Shown here: piece after piece, positions 6,643 to 15,231 of the stretch
Layout: each line of letters starts with the position of its first letter
Position numbering within the stretch: position 1 is the stretch's first letter
Origin: a virus
Virus record (IMG/VR): IMGVR_UViG_3300043399_000098
Location: 1-24,508 of that record
Direction: 5' to 3' (one strand)
DNA: 24,508 nucleotides
Made by a program: the position numbers and the translations under genes
Notes under the pieces: generated by a model
Told to the model about the DNA's origin: nothing
Database searches by the model: none
Seen by the model: only the letters and a program-made list of their open reading frames with translations

Positions 6643-8635
6643 TCTATTTATATTAAAGTTTGCAGAGGCAAGGCAGCCGGAGTACCGAGAGAAAAAAGGT
6701 ACTTATGGCGGTTACATGGAATTTGGTTATCATAACGACTACCCTAAATACCTGCTTGACCTTTACAACAAATCAGCGAAGCATAACGCCATAGTAAAAG
6801 GTAAGGTTAATTATATTATCGGAAACGGCTGGAAGGCTACCGAGCCTGACCCTGTTGCAGAATCTTTTATCAAAAAGCCTAACCAATACGAAAGTTTAGC
6901 AGACTTGACCCGTAAAGTTAGCACTGATATTGAGGTTTTCGGTGGTGCATATTTGGAGGTAATTTGGAGCGCAGCAGGTGGGCAGCTTTATTCTGTTGGG
7001 CATATTGACTATACAAAAATCAGAACGAACAAAGACAATACCCAGTTTTGGTTTAAGAATGACTGGCAGGACAGGAAGGAAGAAGCAGTTGTTATTAACG
7101 CATTTAATAGTCAATTAAGGCAGGGAAGGCAGATTCTGTACATGAAGGAATACCGACCCGGATTAGAAACGTACAGCCTGCCTGGTTACATGGGTGCGTT
7201 AAATTACATCGAATCGGATATAGAAGTATCAAAGCACGTTTTGGGCAATGCTCAAACCGGTTTTAGTGCTTCAAAGATGGTAACGCTTCCAAACGGAGAG
7301 CCTACACCTGATGAGAAAAGAAATATAGAACGCAGGTTTACAGATAGGTTTACTGGTAGCGATGGAAAGAAGTTAATCCTTTCTTTTGTTGACAGGGTAG
7401 ACCAAAAGCCTATTGTTGACGATTTAGGGCAAAGCGATTTAACCAAAGAAGACTTTGCAAATGTTGATACGTTGATTCAGACTAATATTTTCGCAGGTCA
7501 TCAGATTGTCAGCCCGATGTTATTCGGTATCAAGACTGAAGGTCAGCTTGGTGGTACAACGGAATTGCAGTCAGCCTTTGAGATATTTAAAAACACCTAC
7601 GCAAACGATAAACAGCGGTTTATTGAATCGGTTTTCAATGAGTTAGCTACCATTAAAGGTGCAACTTCTGAAATTGTAATTATTCCCGTAGAGCCTATCA
7701 GCTTTCAGTTGACCGAAGCCGCTTTATTGCAAATTGCACCAAAAGAATACCTGCTTGAAAAAGCTGGAATAGACCTTACAAAGTATGCGCTCGTTGAAGG
7801 CAATACAGGCAATTTGGCGGCATCACCTGAAAACGTGAATGAATCCTTGAAGAACTTAACAGGGCGGCAATATCAGCAGCTTATGAGGGTTGTGAGGCAA
7901 TTCAGTCAAGGTAAGATAACAAAGCAGCAGGCAAGCGTTATGCTTTCGGGTGGTTTGGGATTAAGTGAGGCTGAAATCAACACCATGCTTGGCGTGGATG
8001 ATGACCCTGAAACTGAACACCAATTTAGTGAGCATGAAGATGAAGCGGTAAAGATTTTTGAAGAATACGGGGAGCAAAGGGAGTTTTTTAACATCTTCCG
8101 AGATAAGCCCGTTTATAGCAGCTTTGAGGCTTTTGTAATGGATAACAGCATAGATGGGGCAAGTGATAAGAAGATATTAGAACTGATTAAAAAAGACCCG
8201 TTAATACCTGCCGCTGTACTTGCAAAGGCTATCGGAAAAGAAGTTGATTTTGTTTACGACAGGTTGCAGCACTTGCAGGATATTGGGGCTATTGTAAAGG
8301 ATGAAGTGACACAGGCAAGAACGCTAACCAAACCCATTAACGAAATCATAGACGAGCCTTTGCGGACTACTATTGAGGTGCGCTATTCTTATGAGTGGAA
8401 GAAGGTAGTGCCACAAGGTCAAAGAAATACGGCAGCGCATCCTTCACGCCCATTTTGCGCAAGGCTGATGCAGTTGGATAGATTATATACGAGGCGAGAG
8501 ATTGAGGCGATAAGTGCAAGGCTTGGGTATTCCGTTTTTGACCGAGGAGGTGGATGGTGGACAAGACCAAGCGGTTACCATAGCCCATCATGTAGGCACG
8601 AATGGAGAGCCAATGTAGTTGTAAAGAAAAAATAA
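6635..8635 (+). CDS. Portal protein with C-terminal winged helix and MuF-like tail
   Basis: 666 residues, longer than a plain portal of about 400-500. Residues 1 to about 400 look like a phage portal: VKGKVNYIIGNGW, a clip/wing region with DIEVFGGAYLEVIW, and a stem/crown part with FAGHQIVSPMLFGI and ELQSAFEIFKNTYAND. A linker with DKKILELIKKDPLIPAAVLA (about 507-555, continuing KAIGKEVDFVYDRLQHLQDI) looks like a winged helix-turn-helix. The last 62 residues, with C608 in RPFCARLM, LYTRREIEAIS, GGGWWTR and C653-R-H in SPSCRHEW, look like the Cys/His end of Mu gpF-type minor head proteins. The portal forms the dodecameric DNA gate at the capsid vertex. The fusion suggests that the minor head protein functions are carried on the same chain. 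Coupled to the upstream gene by an 8-base overlap. Confidence 0.82.
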   Translation: MDNLFILKFAEARQPEYREKKGTYGGYMEFGYHNDYPKYLLDLYNKSAKHNAIVKGKVNYIIGNGWKATEPDPVAESFIKKPNQYESLADLTRKVSTDIEVFGGAYLEVIWSAAGGQLYSVGHIDYTKIRTNKDNTQFWFKNDWQDRKEEAVVINAFNSQLRQGRQILYMKEYRPGLETYSLPGYMGALNYIESDIEVSKHVLGNAQTGFSASKMVTLPNGEPTPDEKRNIERRFTDRFTGSDGKKLILSFVDRVDQKPIVDDLGQSDLTKEDFANVDTLIQTNIFAGHQIVSPMLFGIKTEGQLGGTTELQSAFEIFKNTYANDKQRFIESVFNELATIKGATSEIVIIPVEPISFQLTEAALLQIAPKEYLLEKAGIDLTKYALVEGNTGNLAASPENVNESLKNLTGRQYQQLMRVVRQFSQGKITKQQASVMLSGGLGLSEAEINTMLGVDDDPETEHQFSEHEDEAVKIFEEYGEQREFFNIFRDKPVYSSFEAFVMDNSIDGASDKKILELIKKDPLIPAAVLAKAIGKEVDFVYDRLQHLQDIGAIVKDEVTQARTLTKPINEIIDEPLRTTIEVRYSYEWKKVVPQGQRNTAAHPSRPFCARLMQLDRLYTRREIEAISARLGYSVFDRGGGWWTRPSGYHSPSCRHEWRANVVVKKK

Positions 8636-8639
8636 TGCA

Positions 8640-9239
8640 ATGAGCAGAAACATACTTTTTATATCGGTTGATACCATAAAAGACAGGACGGGGTTGCATT
8701 TTAATGTTGACCCGAAGCTGGTTTATCCTGACATTCTATTTGCACAGGATGCCTACATTTTGCCAATGTTGGGGACTGCTTTATACAATAGGCTGCAAGA
8801 TGGGATAGATTGCAAAGACCTTACCTGTGATGAAGAAACGCTATTAAATGAATATATAACGCCTACTTTGGTTTATCAAGTTATGGCAGAGTTGCCAATG
8901 GCGTTATCTTATCAGTACTACAACAAAGGGGTTGTAAAAAAGACGGGCGAAGGACAGACCGAGCCAAGCGCATCAGAACTTACAGAAGTAGCGCAAAGAT
9001 ATCAGGCAAGGGCAGAATTTTACAGGCAAAGGCTGATGAAATACCTAAAGCAGAACGCAAGTCAAAACGTGGTAAGCTGGGCTTCGCTTTATCAGAATCC
9101 CGGCAGCGGATTTGATACTATCGTACCCGATGCTGAAGCCTATACCATAAGCGTATGGTTAGGAGATGATGACTGCTGTGCAGGTAAGACTTTTGAAGAA
9201 AAATATCAAGGAAACATAAACAGGTGCTGTGGCAAATAA
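8640..9239 (+). CDS. Head-tail adaptor-like protein
   Basis: 199 residues, mostly helical, starting 5 bases after the portal stop. The first part (LFISVDTIKDRTGLHFNVDP) and the DILFAQDAYILPMLGTALYN helix are of the type seen in Bacteroidota phage neck proteins encoded behind the portal. The central part is a long helical block (QRYQARAEFYRQRLMKYLKQ). The C-terminus contains a CC pair in DDDCCAGKTF and another in INRCCGK, which may bind metal or be incidental. Head-tail connector proteins of the gp6/gp15 class are small, helical and encoded after the portal, so position and build agree. The exact family is not recognised with certainty. Confidence 0.6.
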   Translation: MSRNILFISVDTIKDRTGLHFNVDPKLVYPDILFAQDAYILPMLGTALYNRLQDGIDCKDLTCDEETLLNEYITPTLVYQVMAELPMALSYQYYNKGVVKKTGEGQTEPSASELTEVAQRYQARAEFYRQRLMKYLKQNASQNVVSWASLYQNPGSGFDTIVPDAEAYTISVWLGDDDCCAGKTFEEKYQGNINRCCGK

Positions 9240-9298
9240 GACCTTTCATAAAAAGAATCAAGAAAAGCTGAAAATCTATTTAGCTAAAATCGAAAAGA

Positions 9299-9742
9299 AT
9301 GCTAACATTAAACCAATTAGTAAAGAAGATACAGGAAATAGGGGAAGCGCACAAACAGATAAAGACAACGTACAACGGCAGCGTATTTGATTTTTTGAGT
9401 AAGGGTAGTGATAACATTTACCCTGCTTTCGTTTACGATGTTTCACAGGGGAATATTAACGGCACTGTATTAACTATTGATTTTTTGCTTTTCTTCTTTG
9501 ACAGGGTTTTACCGGAGCAATACAATGAAACGGAGGTACTTTCTGACCAAGTGCTTATATGTACGGATATTATCGCCCAGTTACGTTATCAGCTTTTTGA
9601 TTTTTACGTAACAGGTAATAACAACATCCAATTTTTCAGGGAAGAAACGCCTGATGTTTTAGCTGGTGTTAGGGCTACTGTCAGCTTTGAAATTCCATAC
9701 GATGCTGATAGGTGTGCAGTACCGACAACTTTTGAATATTAA
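9299..9742 (+). CDS. Tail-terminator/neck-like protein
   Basis: 147 residues. An N-terminal helix (MLTLNQLVKKIQEIGEAHKQ) is followed by a strand-rich domain (IYPAFVYDVSQGNINGTVLT), a conserved-looking NETEVLSDQVLICTDIIAQL helix, and an end with GVRATVSFEIPYDADRCAVP. The alpha-beta arrangement, the PAFVYDV strand and the closing D-x-C-A-V-P motif match a protein I associate with the neck region of Bacteroidota phages, probably equivalent to tail terminator or head-closure proteins. It follows the adaptor-like gene after about 60 bases. A 53-codon GTG frame (9229-9390) bridges that gap, but I do not trust it as a gene. Confidence 0.6.
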   Translation: MLTLNQLVKKIQEIGEAHKQIKTTYNGSVFDFLSKGSDNIYPAFVYDVSQGNINGTVLTIDFLLFFFDRVLPEQYNETEVLSDQVLICTDIIAQLRYQLFDFYVTGNNNIQFFREETPDVLAGVRATVSFEIPYDADRCAVPTTFEY

Positions 9743-9759
9743 CTATTTATAATTAAGAT

Positions 9760-10110
9760 ATGGCTTCAGATTTCAGACCGGGTAAAAATGACGTTCAGAT
9801 ATGGAGGAACGATACATGGCGGCAGACTTTCGTCTTGACTGCTAATAACGTAGCTATTAACTTAACGGGTGCGGTTATTACTATTCAAGTCCGTAAGGGT
9901 TGCGGTGGGACTTTGGCATTAACTGCAAGCACTACTGATGGAGCGATAACGATAGGGGGCGCAAGCAATAATGAGATAACAGTGAATAAACTCGTAAATA
10001 TCGAAAAAGGGAAATACCTATATGATATGAACGTGGTATTCGCCAGCGGTTATGTTAGGACTTATCTTGAAGGTGATTTTATTGTTTACGATGATGTAAC
10101 AAAGCCATGA
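9760..10110 (+). CDS. BppU-like N-terminal domain protein (fibre attachment candidate)
   Basis: 116 residues, all-beta. It contains FRPGKNDVQIWRNDTWRQTF, then LTGAVITIQVRKGCGG and a closing strand pair (GKYLYDMNVVFASGYVRTYL, then EGDFIVYDD). The pattern of an I-x-R-x-D-T-x-x-x-x-F strand followed by LTGAxI and a final YDxxV...GDFxV is typical of BppU N-terminal-like domains that anchor receptor-binding fibres to the baseplate. The stop overlaps the first fibre gene (ATGA, 10107-10110), which supports a role as a fibre adaptor. Confidence 0.65.
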   Translation: MASDFRPGKNDVQIWRNDTWRQTFVLTANNVAINLTGAVITIQVRKGCGGTLALTASTTDGAITIGGASNNEITVNKLVNIEKGKYLYDMNVVFASGYVRTYLEGDFIVYDDVTKP

Positions 10111-12536
10111 GTGATATCAATATAACAGTTAACGACGAGATAGTAAACATTGACATAGTAGACGAACCCGTTTTAGTCAATGTTGTAAATAGTCCCGGTG
10201 TACCCGGTGCGCCCGGGCAAGGTGTACCTGTTGGAGGTACTACGGGGCAGGTGTTGGCAAAGAATAGCGCAACAAATTATGATACTGCGTGGGTTAATGT
10301 TAGCGGTGGTGCATGGGGTACTATTACAGGCACTTTAAGCAATCAGACCGACTTGCAGAATGCGTTAAATGCAAAAGTACCCTACACAGGCGCAACGACC
10401 AACGTAAACCTTGGAGAATACGAGATTAAGGCAGGTCAACTCACGCTTGACACCTCACCCACGGGAACGGCTGCGGTAGGTACTACAAGGTGGAATGATA
10501 CAACTGGTAGCAGCGAAACCACTTTAAAAGGTGGTAATGTTATTCTTAAGAATGGCGTGGATTTGGTTGCAAGGGTTGTGAATAAGGTTTCACCGAATAC
10601 GACATTAACGAAGGCAGCCTATCAAGCGGTTCGTGTCAGCGGTGCGCAAGGTCAGAGGTTGGCGGTGGCGTTTGCTCAAGCTAATAATGACAATAATAGT
10701 GCCGATACAATTGGACTTATTACGGAGACCATAGCGACTAACCAAGAGGGATTCATTATCACAGTTGGTCAGTTGGAAGGAATCAATACCACAGGTTCAT
10801 TACAAGGAGAAACGTGGGCAGATGGTGATGTATTGTATTTGTCACCCACTACGGCAGGAGCATTGACTAATGTCAAGCCAAACGCCACAATAGGGCATAT
10901 TGTAGTTGTAGGATATGTTGAGTACGCTCACGCTATAAATGGTAAGATATATGTGAAGGTTATGAACGGTTGGGAATTAGGCGAACTTCATGACGTCTAT
11001 GTACCAACGCCTTCCAATAACGATGTCCTAACATACGAAACAAGTAGCGGACTTTGGAAGAGCAAGTCAGTAGGAACGGCTTTAGGCTACACCCCTGCGA
11101 ATGCAGCGACTACAATAACAATCAATGGTGTCACATTCGACCTATCGGCAAATCGCACATTCACTGTGGGTAGCGTTACAGGCAGCGGTGCGAGTGGGCA
11201 GGTGGCGTATTGGACAGGAACGAGTAGTCAGAGTGGAGATTCAGGGTTGACTTGGGATTCTACAAATAAAAGACTAACTATTAGCACAAGTGGACAAGGT
11301 AGGACTATAAGCACATTCCACCCTACGGGTGCAGTTGGTGGTAATATTTGGATAGGTAATGGAGGTAATTTAACGCAATACACTTCAGGTTTTACAGGTT
11401 CTTACAATACATCTATTGGTGTAGATGCTTTATTATCAAATACAACAGGTCGTCAAAACAGTGCAGTTGGCGTAAATGCACTTTATTCTAACACTACAGG
11501 GTACTACAACTCTGCAATTGGATTGAATGCCCTCCGTTCTAATAATATTGGGCATAGTAACTGTGCCATAGGCTCTGATGCGCTCTATTCTAACACTACA
11601 GGGTACTATAATTCAGCCAATGGGGTCAATGCACTATATACTAACACTACTGGATACGGAAACTCTGCCATTGGATTGAGTGCCTTATTTTCTAACACTA
11701 CAGGGTACTACAACTCTGCAATTGGGGTGAATTCTCTATTTTCCAACAATAGTGGCTACCATAACACATCATTAGGTTACCAAGCTGGTCACGGAACAGG
11801 AACTAATGCAAATACAACAGGAAATAATAATATATTTATTGGAGCTTTATGTGTCGGAATTAGTTCGACCGAATCAAATAGAACTTGGATAGGTAACTCT
11901 TCTACCACTTCAACTTGGTTGGCCGGAAATCTCCTCCTCGGCTCAACCACCGACTCAGGCGAACGCCTTCAGGTGACGGGTACAATGAAGGTGACGGGGA
12001 ATATAACAGCTGGGGGGCAATATGATAATACTGTTGGTTTATCCTATACACGTATATCTGCCACAGTCAATCCAGGTTATGCAAGAAGAATTTTAATTGA
12101 CCAACCTAATTCAAGAATACAATTAACACAAGGCAATTCAGATGGAAATTATTTTTTAACAAGAGAAAATAATGTTTCAACAACTACATACGATTCAACA
12201 TTTGGGGCAGGTTCTTCTGGGGGACATAATGGAAGGCATTTATTTCAATGTAATTCAGTAAATACTTTTTCTATATCTGGAAATAATGGGTTAACAATTT
12301 TTGATGGAATAAATATTGTTACAGGAACAACAACAGGAACAAAGATAGGCACATCAACTTCTGAAAAATTAAGTTTTTGGAATGCAGCCCCTATTGTTCA
12401 ACCTACAACTGCAATAGCAGAAGCTACATTTGTAGAAAATTTTGGTGGAAGCATTGTTAATGTAGATAGCACTTTTGCAGGATATACATTACAACAAATT
12501 GCTCAAGCATTAAAAAATACAGGCTTACTTTCTTAA
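10107..12536 (+). CDS. Large tail fibre 1 with 17-residue repeats
   Basis: 809 residues. The N-terminus is a short beta segment (INITVNDEIVNIDIVDEPV) followed by a small collagen-like stretch (PGVPGAPGQGVP) and a segment GQVLAKNSATNYDTAWVNV common in phage fibres. The middle includes a domain around residues 170-300 (RLAVAFAQANNDNNSADTIG ... VGYVEYAHAINGKIYVKVMN), then TITINGVTFDLSANRTFTV, which recurs in fibre 2. Residues 435-553 are seven 17-residue repeats of the form SAIGxNALxSNTTGYYN, likely a beta-roll or trimeric helix similar in style to YadA-type heads. The C-terminal part (about 560-809) is coded by much more AT-rich DNA and probably carries the receptor-binding head. I see no S74 chaperone domain. 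Starts by ATGA overlap with the BppU-like gene. Confidence 0.75.
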   Translation: MSDINITVNDEIVNIDIVDEPVLVNVVNSPGVPGAPGQGVPVGGTTGQVLAKNSATNYDTAWVNVSGGAWGTITGTLSNQTDLQNALNAKVPYTGATTNVNLGEYEIKAGQLTLDTSPTGTAAVGTTRWNDTTGSSETTLKGGNVILKNGVDLVARVVNKVSPNTTLTKAAYQAVRVSGAQGQRLAVAFAQANNDNNSADTIGLITETIATNQEGFIITVGQLEGINTTGSLQGETWADGDVLYLSPTTAGALTNVKPNATIGHIVVVGYVEYAHAINGKIYVKVMNGWELGELHDVYVPTPSNNDVLTYETSSGLWKSKSVGTALGYTPANAATTITINGVTFDLSANRTFTVGSVTGSGASGQVAYWTGTSSQSGDSGLTWDSTNKRLTISTSGQGRTISTFHPTGAVGGNIWIGNGGNLTQYTSGFTGSYNTSIGVDALLSNTTGRQNSAVGVNALYSNTTGYYNSAIGLNALRSNNIGHSNCAIGSDALYSNTTGYYNSANGVNALYTNTTGYGNSAIGLSALFSNTTGYYNSAIGVNSLFSNNSGYHNTSLGYQAGHGTGTNANTTGNNNIFIGALCVGISSTESNRTWIGNSSTTSTWLAGNLLLGSTTDSGERLQVTGTMKVTGNITAGGQYDNTVGLSYTRISATVNPGYARRILIDQPNSRIQLTQGNSDGNYFLTRENNVSTTTYDSTFGAGSSGGHNGRHLFQCNSVNTFSISGNNGLTIFDGINIVTGTTTGTKIGTSTSEKLSFWNAAPIVQPTTAIAEATFVENFGGSIVNVDSTFAGYTLQQIAQALKNTGLLS
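11409..11765 (+). repeat. Seven in-frame 51-bp repeats in fibre 1
   Basis: Seven units of 51 bases, each coding a 17-residue motif such as SAIGLNALRSNNIGHSN. Units are diverged, but two 35-base stretches (11487-11521 and 11691-11725) are identical and lie exactly 204 bases (four units) apart. This gives the array the potential to expand or contract by homologous recombination without breaking the frame. Confidence 0.85.
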
Positions 12537-12545
12537 TTTAAAAAT

Positions 12546-12839
12546 ATGAAACAAATAACCCCTTTCCCAGTATGGTTCAACGGAGCAAACGTTGACGCAG
12601 AGTATTTCGCAATGAAGTCTATTGATGACAATTTGGAAGATTCAGCACAGTTTTATTGGCAGCTATTCGCAAAAACACAGGATGCTGAAGGTAATGATAT
12701 CGTAGGTCAGGCATTGAGCCAAGGTAACCTCACGATGACAGGCACAGACTACACAGATTGGGGTAATCAAGGCGGTTCTGATATCAACAATTGGGCGTAC
12801 ACATGGGCAGCTAATCTGTTGAATATCACTTTGATTTAA
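12546..12839 (+). CDS. Small protein between the fibres, virion-associated candidate
   Basis: 97 residues, acidic, without membrane segments or signal peptide. It begins MKQITPFPVWFNGANVDAEY and contains DNLEDSAQFYWQLF and a Gly/Asn/Trp-rich end (YTDWGNQGGSDINNWAYTWA). Its stop overlaps the start of fibre 2 by one base (TAATG). I associate short proteins with this opening with fibre loci of Bacteroidota phages, but no function is known to me. A fibre-assembly or fibre-tip accessory role is inferred from position alone. Confidence 0.6.
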   Translation: MKQITPFPVWFNGANVDAEYFAMKSIDDNLEDSAQFYWQLFAKTQDAEGNDIVGQALSQGNLTMTGTDYTDWGNQGGSDINNWAYTWAANLLNITLI

Positions 12840-15205
12840 TGGCGGTAGGGAATCCGATAACTGAATTAAGCACTACGGGGAATTTTGTACCTGTAACACG
12901 AACGCTAACAATAAATGGTGTCAGCTATGACCTTTCGGCTGATAGAAGCTGGAGCATAGCCTCACCCGGTGGCGGTTCGGTTACATCGGTTGCACTCACA
13001 GCCCCCGTTGGATTTTCAGTTTCCGGCTCTCCCGTAACTTCAGCCGGAACGCTTGCCATATCTTTTGCGGCAGGTTATTCTTTGCCTACAACAGTAAAGC
13101 AGTCAAATTGGGATGATGCCTACACCTTCGTTTCTAACTTTCCTTCCCAAACGGGTAACAACGGAAAATTTCTTTACACAAGTGGAAGCGTTTTAAGTTG
13201 GCAACCTGCTTTGCAGAATCCGATGACTGCGGTAGGTGACATGATTTATGGCGGTGTATCCGGAGCGGTTACTGTCCTAACCGGCAATCAAAGTGCTGTA
13301 AGGCAATACCTTCAACAAGTTGGAACGGGTAGTGCATCAACTGCTCCTGTATGGGGTGGCATTGTTTCAACAGATATCAGCGGTCAGGCAATCACAAGGG
13401 TGAATGATACTAACGTAACCCTTACGCTAACAGGTACGCCCGGAAATAGCGTTCTAAACGCTGTTGGGTTGACTTTAGGATGGAGTGGAACGCTGACAGC
13501 GGCAAGAGGTGGGACTGGTACAGGTGGTGTAACAGGCATCATGCTCGGCAATAGTACTGCACCCGTTACGGGGATAACGGGCATAGGTGGTCAAATATTA
13601 CGGGCAAACCCTTCTACTGGTGTTTACGAGTTTTGGACACCTACTTATTTAGAATCACCAATGACCCAACTCGGTCAGATAATCTATTCCGGTGCAGGTG
13701 GTCAGCCTTTAGCATTAAACGCAAATAGTACTGCAAACAATATGTACCTGCGTTCTGTGTCATCCGGAACTCCTTCATGGGCATCCATTCAAGGCGGTGA
13801 TATTGTAGGCGCAGCGATAACAACTGCCAATGACACAAACATACAGATAACTGCATCAGGCAATACAGGTAGCGCATTGCTTCGCACTTTAACACTAACA
13901 GCAGGATGGACAGGAAGCCTTTCTGTTGCTCGTGGCGGTACAGGTACTTCAACGCTTACAGGAGTTTTAATAGGCAATGGAACAAGTGCGGTAACAGGTG
14001 TAACAGGTACGGCTTCGCAATTATTAAGGCGTAACGCTGCTAATACAGCTTATGAGTTTTTCACTCATAACTTTATCAGCAACCCAATGACTACTTTGGG
14101 GGATATTATTTACGGTAATGCAGCAGGCGCACCTTTACGGCTTGGGGCTAATGCAACAAGCGTAAATAAATTTCTCCGCAGCGTTTCAAGTGGCACGCCT
14201 TCATGGGAGCAAATAACGGCAGCGGATGTAAGCGGATTGCTTTCGGGTAGTGGTACATCTGGTAAACTTACTAAATGGACAGGATCGGCAACCCTTGGCG
14301 ATTCAATAGTAACAGAATCGGCTAGCGCTTTGGATGTTTCCGCTTCGGTTGCAAGTACACTAAAGATTGCCAATTTTAGGAATACTAACGCTTCAGGATT
14401 TACATCCATTGGTATAGATAGGTCAGGGGCTGCGAGGTATTCATTTATTGAGCATTCCACTGCTGGCACTACTGATTGGTACGTGGGTACGGCTTACAAT
14501 GCAGGTGGTGGAAATACGAACTATTCGATAGGCACAGGAATCAATCTTTCTGATGCAAAGTTTAATGTACTAACCACAGGGCAGATAAAATTAAACGCGT
14601 ACACATCAAGCCTTTCTTTTTCAGGAATAGTTGCAGGATATTTGGCTTTTACAAGTGGTGGGTCAATTATTACAACAGCTGCACCCGGTGGCGTATCGGG
14701 AACACAAAACTATTTAGCAAAGTTTGATAGCACAGGTCTTGCAGTTGGTAACTCACGCTTTGTAGATGACGGCACAAACTTTTTATTAAATGGCGCATCT
14801 TCATACGTTACAGGGTTTAATCTGATTGGTGACATAGCAATACAGAATACTTCTTCTGCCGCTTTAGTTATGCGCAGAAATGCAATACCTGCAAGCGGTA
14901 ATGAGATAGCGTTTATAGATGCCTATGCAGTTACTACGGGTACAACTTTTACCCGTTCAGCAGGCATTGACTTTGTCGCTTCACAGGCATGGAATAGCAC
15001 AAGCGCAGGAACAGACATAGCAATAACGACAACTCCTGACAATACCATAGCACCAGCGGAGATGTTTAGATTTTTAAATAATGGAGCGGTTAGGTTTATT
15101 GGTAGGACTTCAAACCCATTAAGCCCAGCAGCAGGAACGATGTATTATAATAGTTCAGCAAATCAGATGCGATACTACAACGGAACGACTTGGATATCTT
15201 TTTAA
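12839..15205 (+). CDS. Large tail fibre 2 with ~140-residue internal repeats
   Basis: 788 residues, Ser/Thr/Gly/Asn-rich, no signal peptide. Near the N-terminus is TLTINGVSYDLSADRSWSI, closely similar to a segment of fibre 1. Residues 129-274 and 275-416 are two full copies of a 142-146-residue unit. Each starts like MTxLGxIIYG, carries ARGGTGT in the middle and ends with YEF...SNP/ESP. A third, shorter copy starts at 417. ARGGTG motifs are common in phage fibre shafts. The region after about 470 contains GSGTSGKLTKWTGSATLGDS, similar to a fibre 1 segment, and the protein ends with GTMYYNSSANQMRYYNGTTW, a type of short C-terminal beta motif frequent in fibres. This is probably a second adhesion protein or the distal part of the same fibre complex. 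Confidence 0.72.
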   Translation: MAVGNPITELSTTGNFVPVTRTLTINGVSYDLSADRSWSIASPGGGSVTSVALTAPVGFSVSGSPVTSAGTLAISFAAGYSLPTTVKQSNWDDAYTFVSNFPSQTGNNGKFLYTSGSVLSWQPALQNPMTAVGDMIYGGVSGAVTVLTGNQSAVRQYLQQVGTGSASTAPVWGGIVSTDISGQAITRVNDTNVTLTLTGTPGNSVLNAVGLTLGWSGTLTAARGGTGTGGVTGIMLGNSTAPVTGITGIGGQILRANPSTGVYEFWTPTYLESPMTQLGQIIYSGAGGQPLALNANSTANNMYLRSVSSGTPSWASIQGGDIVGAAITTANDTNIQITASGNTGSALLRTLTLTAGWTGSLSVARGGTGTSTLTGVLIGNGTSAVTGVTGTASQLLRRNAANTAYEFFTHNFISNPMTTLGDIIYGNAAGAPLRLGANATSVNKFLRSVSSGTPSWEQITAADVSGLLSGSGTSGKLTKWTGSATLGDSIVTESASALDVSASVASTLKIANFRNTNASGFTSIGIDRSGAARYSFIEHSTAGTTDWYVGTAYNAGGGNTNYSIGTGINLSDAKFNVLTTGQIKLNAYTSSLSFSGIVAGYLAFTSGGSIITTAAPGGVSGTQNYLAKFDSTGLAVGNSRFVDDGTNFLLNGASSYVTGFNLIGDIAIQNTSSAALVMRRNAIPASGNEIAFIDAYAVTTGTTFTRSAGIDFVASQAWNSTSAGTDIAITTTPDNTIAPAEMFRFLNNGAVRFIGRTSNPLSPAAGTMYYNSSANQMRYYNGTTWISF
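13223..14240 (+). repeat. Two and a half ~430-bp repeats in fibre 2
   Basis: Unit starts are at 13223, 13661 and 14087, each coding a segment beginning MTxxGDMIYG-like. The repeats are well diverged at DNA level but aligned over their length; the third stops after about 50 residues (RSVSSGTPSW shared by copies 2 and 3, coded near 13750 and 14175). Confidence 0.75.
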
Positions 15206-15231
15206 TGCTTAAATTTGTATAAATAAAAACC

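Noticed and set aside
9229-9390. 53-codon GTG frame between the adaptor-like and terminator-like genes (basic, VANKTFHKKNQEKLKIYLAK)
   Set aside because: Overlaps both neighbours, no convincing start context; the first half could be genuine but I cannot support it.
11400-12536. Diversity-generating retroelement variable region at the fibre end
   Set aside because: No reverse transcriptase, template repeat or adenine-mutagenised copy seen; the repeats are coding units of the fibre.
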